Part shown: positions 18,385 to 25,325 of the stretch, in pieces | How positions within the stretch are numbered: the stretch's first letter is position 1 | Layout of the letters: every line of letters starts with the position of its first letter | Source: Desulfobacterium sp. | Lineage (GTDB): Bacteria; Desulfobacterota; Desulfobacteria; Desulfobacterales; Desulfobacteraceae | DNA length: 49,066 bases | Reading direction: 5' to 3' | Assembly (NCBI GenBank): GCA_016342325.1 | Contig: JAEINR010000046.1 | Span: 1 to 49,066, forward strand | The notes under the pieces: model-generated | Seen by the model: only the letters and a program-made list of their open reading frames with translations | Database searches by the model: none | What the model was told of the DNA's origin: nothing | Translations under genes and position numbers: made by a program

Positions 18385-20002
18385 TTTCGTAAATCTCCAG
18401 TGCAGAGGAAGCCACCAGCACCCGTTCTACCGTGGCTTTCCCTATCAACTTGATTTTAACCTCATTCGCCCGAGTCCCCTTCCAGGTGATCAACGAATCA
18501 TCGGAAACAACACCTGAATGGACCAGCCCCCCGTCACAAATAATCTGAAAGGTCACAGCCCCTTCTGTGAAATCACCCTGGATCAGGGCCACCGCAGGAA
18601 TGACGTTTGACGTGTAAAGGAATGTTTTTGACCACCATTGATAGTCAAGCAAGGTCAGGCTGGTTTCCCATGATACGATCTCCCGCCCTGTCCCGGCCTC
18701 ATCCTCCCGAACTATGTACAAAACATCTTCCTCTGCCACAAAAAAACCGCCGTACACTGGCCTTGTGGTTGAAAACCGCCGTATAGTGTTATCCCCCATG
18801 CGGAACTCTATCCCTTCGGTTCCCCCTTCGAAAAAGGCAAGATAGCCATCGTTATACCTGAAGGCGAAAATAGAAAAAGGGTTCAACGCCTCCCATTGTT
18901 CCGGCCTAAAAGTCCCATCGGTAAGCAACCGCCCCTGGCCAGATGAGTCAAGAAGGAACAATCCATCAGGAGTCGCGTAAATAACACCATTGGGAACGTT
19001 CACAACAGATCGGGCAGAAACACAGGCCTGTTCGTAATTGAGCTTCATTGAGGATAGTGTGCCGGGATCGTAGCCAATAAACAGGTAAGGATATGTTTTG
19101 GTCAGAGCAACCACAGAACTCCCGTTGAATCCCACGGCAACGATATCTGAATCCGTGGGCATCGCATATTTGACAGGGAAGGCATAGGGTGTGAAGACCT
19201 CGGACGGATAAATTTTATTCCCCGAGAATCCAACCAGAAAACCATGGGTTGTGGAGACCAACCCGGCCAGGGAGTCTACCGGATGTGTCCATCCCATGGT
19301 AGGCAAAACATCCTCACCAATATCAGCATCAGAAATCGTGTCAATAAAGTCGCTCTGTGTAACTGGGATTTCCGCAAGGAACTGATATTCAGCGCCGGAA
19401 TTGCCGCTATTCAGCCGGTACATCCGAAAGTGAGTTGTAAAAACACCCGTTGCCGTGGAATCTACAAAGCCGGAAAGGGTAACGGTTTGACCTGTTTTTA
19501 CATCAAAGACTGCCGTGGGCATGGATTGGGCAGACTCCACAACAGAACCATCGTCCCACTTACCGACTATTGTATAAATGTAGGAGGCTGAACGTAAGGT
19601 GTCGGCCCCGGGTGTCCCGGATAAAGCAACAGTCAAGGCATTTGCGGGTGCATCTATTCCAAGGCGCCTGGTTGTCTTTGGATAAGGCGTTCCGGATGTG
19701 GCTAAAGCTGTGTTCGTCTCCTTGGGATATCCATCACCGGTAAAAGCAATTCTCCCCCCGGAATCGTGAACAAAAGATGTGGCCACGTCAACAACAGATC
19801 CCCATTGCAGCCAGGCGTTGACGAGCTTGTAAATGGATTTGGTCGTGACCTCCACACTTTGAATCACAGTCATCCCATGGATAGGCCGGAGATTATGGGC
19901 TCTGAAATCACAGTTAACAGCCTTTGACGCGCTGTTGTCTGGCAGCTTCTTTTCCGAGACTCTCGGGGTCTCCCCCTGGATTGGCTGGATATCAATCAGC
20001 AT
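18377..20002 (-). CDS. Tail hub / DNA-stabilisation-type protein, 541 aa
   Basis: The protein is long, nearly all beta in character, with repeated short strands and aromatic residues. It occupies the position of P22 gp10 (head-completion/tail-hub protein) after the adaptor. An N-terminal phrase, RVSEKKLPDNSASKAVNCDF, is of the type seen in such tail-hub proteins. I do not see a catalytic motif. The start overlaps the upstream stop (TGATG). Assignment rests on gene order and fold character, so it is moderate. Confidence 0.6.
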   Translation of the reverse strand: MLIDIQPIQGETPRVSEKKLPDNSASKAVNCDFRAHNLRPIHGMTVIQSVEVTTKSIYKLVNAWLQWGSVVDVATSFVHDSGGRIAFTGDGYPKETNTALATSGTPYPKTTRRLGIDAPANALTVALSGTPGADTLRSASYIYTIVGKWDDGSVVESAQSMPTAVFDVKTGQTVTLSGFVDSTATGVFTTHFRMYRLNSGNSGAEYQFLAEIPVTQSDFIDTISDADIGEDVLPTMGWTHPVDSLAGLVSTTHGFLVGFSGNKIYPSEVFTPYAFPVKYAMPTDSDIVAVGFNGSSVVALTKTYPYLFIGYDPGTLSSMKLNYEQACVSARSVVNVPNGVIYATPDGLFLLDSSGQGRLLTDGTFRPEQWEALNPFSIFAFRYNDGYLAFFEGGTEGIEFRMGDNTIRRFSTTRPVYGGFFVAEEDVLYIVREDEAGTGREIVSWETSLTLLDYQWWSKTFLYTSNVIPAVALIQGDFTEGAVTFQIICDGGLVHSGVVSDDSLITWKGTRANEVKIKLIGKATVERVLVASSALEIYENA

Positions 20003-20550
20003 CAGACAAAGGGCCTCATGCGTACTCGGTTTTGGGTTATGTCGTTCTTCTGGTTTGCCTTGATCTTCGCGGCATTAACCTCCCCGTTGTAACGGCGACT
20101 GTAGGCGCCGGCCAACTCTGGATTGTACCAAGGCTTCCCGGGCATGATCATAAGCAACTCTTTGGCTCCGGCCTCAATCCCCTCATACCAATCCTCACAA
20201 AGGGTATCCGGTAAAACCGTTGTGGTTCTGGCAGGTTTCAAAGCAATGGTGGCCTTGATATCGAACCCTGACGTAGCGGCTTCATCCAGGGTCAAGACAT
20301 TCCCCTCCCTGATATACAGCGCAAAGGAACGACCATCGACCGTCAACTCCTTAATCCCGGCCACCACTGTTTTCTCAGGAAGAGTCAGGGAAATAGAGGT
20401 ATCACCTATTGACACGGTTTCTGTCACGGGCTTCTGCCAGATCCATGACTCACCACAAAACCGAATTGCCGAGGCAAGGACCTTCCCCTTTATAATGATC
20501 TCAGGACACCCGGGGACCTCGGCCAGGATCAGGTCAATAAATCGTTCCAT
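20002..20550 (-). CDS. Head-tail connector-cluster protein, 182 aa
   Basis: Not recognised by name. It begins with a helical segment containing a Cys pair, has a beta-rich middle with EITVDG-like strands (KELTVDGRSF), and ends in a basic helix (SRRYNGEVNAAKIK). Genes of this size and character are found between the adaptor and tail-hub genes in podoviruses. A GAGAGGG ribosome site precedes the start, and its stop is coupled to the tail-hub gene. Confidence 0.65.
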   Translation of the reverse strand: MERFIDLILAEVPGCPEIIIKGKVLASAIRFCGESWIWQKPVTETVSIGDTSISLTLPEKTVVAGIKELTVDGRSFALYIREGNVLTLDEAATSGFDIKATIALKPARTTTVLPDTLCEDWYEGIEAGAKELLMIMPGKPWYNPELAGAYSRRYNGEVNAAKIKANQKNDITQNRVRMRPFV

Positions 20551-20552
20551 GG

Positions 20553-21206
20553 TTACCCTCTCCTCTTCTGCTCTGTAGTTTCATCGGTCTGCCGTTTCAC
20601 TCCGAGCATGGTGTAAAAGGCTGCTTGGTGTTGGAGCCCTAAATTTGTGTTGGTGCCGGCACTGGGCATTAAAAGGCAAACTGCCTTGACCCATTCCAAG
20701 ATCGGGGTGATGTAAGTGTCAGGCAGGCTAATGGTATCCGTTCCCGAGGCCACCGGTGCTGGCACAAGTGATTGTGAAAGCTCCACCTGCAAGGCTACGG
20801 ATGGTGTGGGGTAAACCCAGAAAAACCTTGGGTTTTCCGGCTCAAATACATACTGCTGGATCCTGTCGGTTGTTTCTTCAATGGTCCAGCCTGGCACAGA
20901 ATCATCCAGCACGGCCTTGGGAATCTTTTTGATGGGCTTCCCGGGGGTTGTCCCGTTCAGGCCCAGGTTTCGGGTGACATCAAGGAAAGCAAGCCCCGTT
21001 GCAGGGATCTCTTGTTTGCAAGATCCGGCCGCACAGGTGAAGGGGACGACAGAGGAAGATGCTTCCGGTCTTAGAAACACAATGAAATTCTGCGCCTCGG
21101 TGATTGCCGGATAGATGATATCCATCTCTGGCCAGATCACGTTGCCCGAATCGGTAAGCTGCTCGGCTATCATCTGAGCAATGGCGTCACCGGTGTAGGT
21201 TCCCAT
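20553..21206 (-). CDS. Phage head-tail adaptor protein, DUF6682-like
   Basis: The 217-residue protein has the pattern of the podovirus adaptor family: an N-terminal helix with TGDAIAQMIAEQLTD, a helix with EAQNFIVFLRPEA, a beta insertion (VPFTCAAGSCKQEIPA), and a C-terminal helix with an LPDTYITPILEWVKAVCLLM motif. These proteins bind below the portal ring and continue the DNA channel (P22 gp4 equivalent). Its place, two genes after the coat and before the tail hub, fits. The start is coupled to the upstream gene by TAATG. The family call is from memory and should be profiled. Confidence 0.7.
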   Translation of the reverse strand: MGTYTGDAIAQMIAEQLTDSGNVIWPEMDIIYPAITEAQNFIVFLRPEASSSVVPFTCAAGSCKQEIPATGLAFLDVTRNLGLNGTTPGKPIKKIPKAVLDDSVPGWTIEETTDRIQQYVFEPENPRFFWVYPTPSVALQVELSQSLVPAPVASGTDTISLPDTYITPILEWVKAVCLLMPSAGTNTNLGLQHQAAFYTMLGVKRQTDETTEQKRRG

Positions 21207-21565
21207 TATGCTCGGGCCCTCTCAAGTTTCATGATTTCACCAACGAGGGTTGTTTCAATCTTCCTTTTACTCAAGGTGATGCCATGGTTGTTCAGAGCGT
21301 ATTCACAAAGTTGATCTTTGGTCATACAATTTAGGCCAGTTTCAATTTCATCCAAGGAAGGTTCAACCTTTTCACGGGAAGGAGACAAGAGGTCCCTGGG
21401 GGGCGCCGCGCCAATGGTCAATTCATCGTCCGAGGGCTGACCCTGCCATCCATCATCTTTCGGATCGGCAGGCCACTCATAAGGCTTCATGTCTTCCCGT
21501 TGGGCAAAAGTCTCCGTTTTTACGTAAACTCGTCCGGTTTGGTCCTGCTTCAAATATTCTGTCAT
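21206..21565 (-). CDS. Small protein after coat gene, unknown, 119 aa
   Basis: An excellent AAGGAG ribosome site five bases before ATG at 21565 decides this start over one 12 codons upstream, whose extra residues lie in the terminator and leader. The N-terminal ~70 residues are charged and Pro-rich. The C-terminal ~45 residues are helical, with Lys/Leu patterns and a HeH/SAP-like look (LDEIETGLNCMTKDQLCEYALNN then KIETTLVGEIMKLE). The gene lies directly after the coat terminator and is coupled to the adaptor gene. It could be a head-completion or decoration factor. Confidence 0.7.
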   Translation of the reverse strand: MTEYLKQDQTGRVYVKTETFAQREDMKPYEWPADPKDDGWQGQPSDDELTIGAAPPRDLLSPSREKVEPSLDEIETGLNCMTKDQLCEYALNNHGITLSKRKIETTLVGEIMKLERARA

Positions 21566-21581
21566 GACGCTCCTTTTAAAT

Positions 21582-21619
21582 AAAAAATGGGGAGGAGGCA
21601 TTTAATCCATCCTCCCCAT
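21582..21619 (-). terminator. Rho-independent terminator after coat gene
   Basis: On the minus strand a perfect ten-base stem (ATGGGGAGGA at 21587-21596 pairing with TCCTCCCCAT at 21610-21619) is followed by a run of T. It sits between the coat gene and the tail genes, so it should cap the very high coat transcript and let only part of transcription read on into the tail operon. Confidence 0.9.
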
Positions 21620-21657
21620 GGCCTTGGTAGCGAAGCCCGGGCCGTGTTGGTTGTCGG

Positions 21658-22608
21658 TTACGCAGCCTTACAGTACAAGGTGCCCATGGATTCGGGGTGA
21701 ATCACCTCATAGCCGTAAACCTGGAGTCCTCTCATGAGCTTACCGAAATCGTTGGGATTCGGAATCAACTCGTTCTCTGTGAGCTGGCTGGCAAAGGTTA
21801 AAGCGGATTTGTGACCAAAAATGGAGTTGTAACACTTCACGGATCCTTCGGTGACAGGTATGATGTTGTTGGAATTGAAGATCTCAAACCTGTCGATCAT
21901 GCCGGTCCGACCGTTACGCAGCGTTGACTTGCCGTCTCCGGTAAGGGATGCATCTTTGAGCTCGGACAGTTTGATCCTGGTACAGGCCCAGGAGGGAAGA
22001 ACCATCCACCTTCCAGTCTCGGGAACGTCCTGTTCATCAAGAACGAGTCCACACTCGACAACCTTGTCGATGATGGTGGTCTTGGCCAAGGCAATTGCTG
22101 CGGAACCATCTGCGGCTGCGGCTCCAAGTTCTACGGAACCGGAAATTTTTCCAGAAGCAGCCCCAGCATTGTCAGCATGAGAATCAGCAGGGATATCCGC
22201 CAGGATGCCACGGTCAATGTTGATTTTCATCTGCTCGCTGGCGTCTTCTGCCCACTTGTCGACGTATGCAACATCAGCCTGTTTCTTCTCAACATCGTTG
22301 ATCACGAAGCCGAAATACTTACCCTTGTCGATCAAGAGTTCAACGGTATCGCCTTTGGGTCTCTCATAATTGAGAGTCATCCCGACCTTATATTCGCTGA
22401 TGGTAATTGCAGGAACGGTCCTGATTATTACCTTGTCGCCCTGGGATGAAATCTCACCCTCATAATCCGTATTGGAAATGGCGGTGAACACGGTTGCCGT
22501 GTAAAACTTTTCGAGCAGCTTCCCGGACCAGATCTCCGGAATATAATTTCCTGACAAGCCGGTACCATAATCGCCAGCTGCCAGAGTTGCATCAATAGGA
22601 TAACCCAT
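21658..22608 (-). CDS. Major capsid protein, HK97-fold podovirus type
   Basis: The 316-residue protein starts MGYPIDATLAAGDYG and shows the coat pattern: an N-terminal arm with PEIWSGKLLEKFYTATVF, a beta strand region with GDKVIIRTVPAI, a spine helix region with DKWAEDASEQMKINIDRGI, a Gly/Ala-rich loop, and a C-terminal strand set with LPSWACTRIKLSELKDA. Gene order (scaffold upstream, terminator downstream, portal two blocks away) supports it. It is shorter than the P22 coat (about 430), so it lacks a large insertion domain and is nearer to compact coats of other podoviruses. Assembled as the icosahedral shell. Confidence 0.85.
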   Translation of the reverse strand: MGYPIDATLAAGDYGTGLSGNYIPEIWSGKLLEKFYTATVFTAISNTDYEGEISSQGDKVIIRTVPAITISEYKVGMTLNYERPKGDTVELLIDKGKYFGFVINDVEKKQADVAYVDKWAEDASEQMKINIDRGILADIPADSHADNAGAASGKISGSVELGAAAADGSAAIALAKTTIIDKVVECGLVLDEQDVPETGRWMVLPSWACTRIKLSELKDASLTGDGKSTLRNGRTGMIDRFEIFNSNNIIPVTEGSVKCYNSIFGHKSALTFASQLTENELIPNPNDFGKLMRGLQVYGYEVIHPESMGTLYCKAA

Positions 22609-22618
22609 TTTTTAGCTC

Positions 22619-23641
22619 CTACCGGAACCGACCCTCCGTTTGAGCAGCAAACATATCAGCCTCAAGGGCCTTGAACTCGGCATCCTTCCCCCGCCAATCC
22701 CCTCTCGCCTTTGCCTCATAGAGCTGTTTGGCCTTCCCCCGTGTCCATATCTGTTCGCTGGTTGACATGGGCGGGGTAATGTCAGAACCCGAAGGCTTAT
22801 GGTCGGGTTGAAGATTGGGAGTGGGAACCGTTGGTTTAGGCTCCTTGGTATCAGGCTTCTTGTTCGACTGCTTTTTCGTAGGGTCGAGCCCCAGATATTC
22901 TTTGAAGATCCCCATGGTTCTTTCAACGTCAAGATTGGCCTCAGCGGCCTGGAGGGAAGCATGGCGGGGTTGACCGGTAAAGGCATGAATATCCTGGAGC
23001 CATGTCAAAAAATCAGGATCCGCGTTGAGCTGGTTAAAATCTCTGCCCAAATCGGTTACCTGTTTGGCTACGGTGCCCATATACCTGTTATAATCCGTCT
23101 GCCCCTGAGTCTCCTTCACCGTGTCAACCCGCCCACTCACGGTCCCGAGCTGCTCTTTCAGAGCTTCATTCTCGTCAATGAGACTGTTAACCCGGGTTGC
23201 CATGGCTCCAAATTCTTCACCATACTTCCCAAGGTCATCAGGGTTGAGCCTGCTGTTTCCGTCCCCGGCGTCTGAACCGTTGGGATCTGCATTGTTATTT
23301 TTATCAGCCTTGAGGCTGGCATTTTCGCCTGTGAGAAAAGAAACCCGGCTTGTCAGTGTCCTTACCTGTTCGTTGAGCCTGGGGATCTCGGCGTTGTACT
23401 TTCCCTGGAGGGTCCGGTACTTTGTCTCGAAATCTTCCGTGGACTTTTCTATAGGAAGGGTTGCAGGTGCAGGATCTTTTGTGGGTGCAGCGTTGGGATC
23501 AGAAGGAGTATTCCCATCGGGAGTCTTGCCGGGCTCTGCAGATGCCGGGTCAGTTCCTTCAGGAGTTCCATTCAATCCCTTAATGAGCGCGTCCGATCTC
23601 TCGGCGGCTGCTTTTACGCTTGCGGGTAAAAAATTTTTCAT
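22619..23641 (-). CDS. Scaffolding protein, 340 aa
   Basis: ATG at 23641 is chosen because AAGGA lies five bases upstream; a longer frame upstream lacks this and reads like leader. The protein is charged and helical, with a Pro/Ser/Thr-rich part (~25-70), a coiled coil at ~75-120 (TLQGKYNAEIPRLNEQ, then VRTLTSRV), a second helical part, and a basic C-terminal end (KAKARGDWRGKDAEFKALE) that would bind the coat. Position directly ahead of the coat gene is the usual scaffold slot. It guides procapsid assembly and leaves before DNA packaging. Confidence 0.75.
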   Translation of the reverse strand: MKNFLPASVKAAAERSDALIKGLNGTPEGTDPASAEPGKTPDGNTPSDPNAAPTKDPAPATLPIEKSTEDFETKYRTLQGKYNAEIPRLNEQVRTLTSRVSFLTGENASLKADKNNNADPNGSDAGDGNSRLNPDDLGKYGEEFGAMATRVNSLIDENEALKEQLGTVSGRVDTVKETQGQTDYNRYMGTVAKQVTDLGRDFNQLNADPDFLTWLQDIHAFTGQPRHASLQAAEANLDVERTMGIFKEYLGLDPTKKQSNKKPDTKEPKPTVPTPNLQPDHKPSGSDITPPMSTSEQIWTRGKAKQLYEAKARGDWRGKDAEFKALEADMFAAQTEGRFR

Positions 23642-23723
23642 GGTGTCCTTTCGCGGTCCCTTGCGGGGTGTCGCTGTGTAAAATTGGGGTTTGGGCCTCG
23701 AATTGAGGTGTCCTTTAGAAGGC

Positions 23724-23752
23724 ATTGTATGAGGGAGGTAGAAGGTGGGCAA
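23724..23752 (-). promoter_or_regulatory. Predicted sigma70-like promoter for scaffold/coat operon
   Basis: On the minus strand TTGCCC (23747-23752) and TACAAT (23724-23729) are spaced by 17 bases. TACAAT matches five of six consensus bases. It lies between the terminator of the upstream packaging genes and the scaffold start, where a promoter is needed. Confidence 0.55.
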
Positions 23753-23762
23753 TCAAACCACG

Positions 23763-23782
23763 GACAGATAGCGCTATATGTC
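23763..23782. promoter_or_regulatory. 20-base near-perfect palindrome upstream of capsid promoter
   Basis: GACA-G-ATAGCGCTAT-A-TGTC is a twofold-symmetric site with one mismatched pair. It lies about ten bases upstream of the predicted -35 of the scaffold/coat promoter, so it may bind a late activator or a host regulator. Confidence 0.45.
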
Positions 23783-23812
23783 GAAAGTGTGGTTTGCTTG
23801 GAGGAAAAGCAT

Positions 23813-23841
23813 AAAAAAAGACCCGGGAATGGATCTCCGGG
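23813..23841 (-). terminator. Rho-independent terminator of packaging-gene transcript
   Basis: On the minus strand a CCCGG/CCGGG stem with a ten-base loop (23822-23841) is followed by a T-rich run (23813-23819). It lies downstream of the 86-residue gene and upstream of the scaffold operon, separating the terminase/portal transcript from the capsid transcript. Confidence 0.8.
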
Positions 23842-23868
23842 CCTTGAATGTTGAAAGGGGGTTGTCGG

Positions 23869-24129
23869 TCAGTTATGTTTCAGGACATTATGAGCATCTT
23901 CAAAGGAGCCAAGGATCTCGTCAAGGGTTTGACATGCTCCCTGGTTCCATTTTAAGCAAACCTCTTGCAACATATCATTCTTTGTTCGCATCTCCTTCAG
24001 ACCGTCACTCAACCATTGCAAGAACACCGCCTCATCCGATGTAACGTCCATGGCCTTCAGTCGGATATTGTTCAGGGCGATGCACAGGCGCTTGTTCTCG
24101 GCATTGATGGGACTAAGTCGCTCAACCAT
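23869..24129 (-). CDS. Small helical protein, unknown, 86 aa
   Basis: The start at 24129 is preceded by GGAGC; a longer frame reaching upstream is a shadow of the neighbouring gene and has a cysteine-rich, unnatural composition. The protein is helical and acidic (DEAVFLQWLSDGLKEMRTKNDML), with no motif that I recognise. It begins two bases after the stop of the 139-residue gene and is the last gene before the terminator. Confidence 0.7.
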   Translation of the reverse strand: MVERLSPINAENKRLCIALNNIRLKAMDVTSDEAVFLQWLSDGLKEMRTKNDMLQEVCLKWNQGACQTLDEILGSFEDAHNVLKHN

Positions 24130-24131
24130 TG

Positions 24132-24551
24132 CTACAGCTCCTTTTCCGTGGTCATGATGTAAATCCTGGGCGTGAGGTAGACGCTTGAATTTTTCACGAA
24201 GGGGCTGCTGACAAATCCCATGAGCTCCCCACGCTTGTAAACAAACAGGCCGGACCTGTACAGGGGTTCCTCCGGCGGGTAGGTCCGTTGTTCCACCTTG
24301 ATTCCAGACACCTTCATGAGCTTGTCGATCTTGGCACCGTGCATCCCAGGTTTGATGTTGATACCACACCGCTTCATAATGTGGTCAAAGGCCTCACCCA
24401 TGAAACGCTTGGCCACTGACACCTTGGAAAACGTGTAAGTCTTGTGGTCCTTCTCCACGGCCTCGGTGTAGTTGTCCCGGTCGTTGAGTTCCATGTCTTC
24501 AATCGTGGTGTCACCGGTGATAGTCATATTGGGAAGTTCTGAATTGTTCAT
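24132..24551 (-). CDS. Unknown protein, 139 aa, packaging cluster
   Basis: Not recognised. The N-terminal ~50 residues are acidic and polar; the rest mixes helix and strand (AKRFMGEAFDHIMKRCG and LFVYKRGELMGFV). It overlaps the N4 gp49-like gene by four bases (ATGA) and lies within the cluster from portal to scaffold. Confidence 0.7.
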   Translation of the reverse strand: MNNSELPNMTITGDTTIEDMELNDRDNYTEAVEKDHKTYTFSKVSVAKRFMGEAFDHIMKRCGINIKPGMHGAKIDKLMKVSGIKVEQRTYPPEEPLYRSGLFVYKRGELMGFVSSPFVKNSSVYLTPRIYIMTTEKEL

Positions 24552-25015
24552 AGACCTGGCCTTTCCGTCGTCTTCAACAAAGGATTGGGCTTGACATGGT
24601 TAAATCCATAAAGGGCAGATTGAAGCAGGAACTCGAGAAGGTACCAGATCTTGTCTTTAATCTTTGCCATACAGATATCCACGCCCATGCCCTCATTATA
24701 ATTTGCCGGGTCAACACAGGAACTCGTCTCCTCCAGGGTAAAGCCATTCCTGAGCATGACTTGAACAAACGTGGTTTTACCTCCGATCGTCTTCACCAAG
24801 ACATCCCCAATCATGTTATCAACATCTTCCTGGGTGACCGTGTTGTGTTTACCGATGCCAACATTCTGAGCTTCAAAGATGTTCTTTGGACACCATGACT
24901 TATAACCATCCCTGTAAACGACATCCATTCCCTGCGTTCCGTAAGGCAACCCTAATTTAGCCGGAGCCTCCCCGGGTTCTGCGTCAACCAACTTCACTCC
25001 GATGTATTTTTTCAT
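24548..25015 (-). CDS. N4 gp49 / Sf6 gp66 family protein
   Basis: The C-terminal part (residues ~55-145) reads like the conserved N4 gp49/Sf6 gp66 family: FVQVMLRNGFTLEETSSCVDP, then NYNEGMGVDICMAKIKDKIW. The N-terminal ~50 residues (KKYIGVKLVDAEPGEAP, then YRDGYKSWCPKNIFEAQ) are a separate segment often found with it. The role of this family is not established; it recurs in phages of Gram-negative hosts and is probably not a structural protein. The start at 25015 is preferred because it overlaps the stop of the 46-residue gene upstream as ATGA; a start seven codons earlier has no usable ribosome site. Confidence 0.75.
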   Translation of the reverse strand: MKKYIGVKLVDAEPGEAPAKLGLPYGTQGMDVVYRDGYKSWCPKNIFEAQNVGIGKHNTVTQEDVDNMIGDVLVKTIGGKTTFVQVMLRNGFTLEETSSCVDPANYNEGMGVDICMAKIKDKIWYLLEFLLQSALYGFNHVKPNPLLKTTERPGL

Positions 25016-25152
25016 GATAAAATCGTGACCTCCCATCCTCGTTTCTTCGTTAAAACCAATTTGTATTTGATGCCTGGATATGCCCGTTCGAACCTTTTAA
25101 CGAGTTCTTTTCTCCAGGCTTTTTTCTGCTTCCTTGGAAGCCTGGTTTTCAT
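25012..25152 (-). CDS. Short basic protein, 46 aa
   Basis: The frame begins ATGAAAACC and encodes a strongly basic peptide (MKTRLPRKQKKAWRKELVK at its start) ending WEVTILS. AAGGAAGG lies six bases before the start. Both ends overlap neighbours by four bases (ATGA with the zinc ribbon upstream and with the gp49-like gene downstream), which is strong evidence for translation. It may bind nucleic acid. No family was recognised. Confidence 0.7.
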   Translation of the reverse strand: MKTRLPRKQKKAWRKELVKRFERAYPGIKYKLVLTKKRGWEVTILS

Positions 25153-25325
25153 TTAAACCTTCCTTTCATTTCTCCACATGCCGAACATTCCATTCCAACA
25201 TCCTGCGCGGACTCCATTATCACGCCTACCCACTCGTGGCCGCATACAGGACATTCCACAACCCCAGTAACATGAGGTCTATAATCATCCAAGTTAACCA
25301 CGTTACAATCACACTGTTCTGGCAT
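25149..25325 (-). CDS. Small zinc-ribbon protein, 58 aa
   Basis: The protein has two Cys pairs, CPVC (~39-42) and CSAC (~55-58 counted from the start), with an acidic N-terminus containing CDCNVVNLDDYRP. This is a zinc ribbon. It begins inside the last codons of the portal gene with a G-rich ribosome site, and ends by ATGA overlap with the 46-residue gene. A longer frame upstream in the same register is a shadow of the portal gene. Confidence 0.75.
   Translation of the reverse strand: MPEQCDCNVVNLDDYRPHVTGVVECPVCGHEWVGVIMESAQDVGMECSACGEMKGRFK

Noticed and set aside
24130-24369. Upstream extension of the 86-residue gene
   Set aside because: It lies in another frame of the 139-residue gene and reads His/Gln/Cys-rich; the ATG at 24129 has a proper ribosome site.
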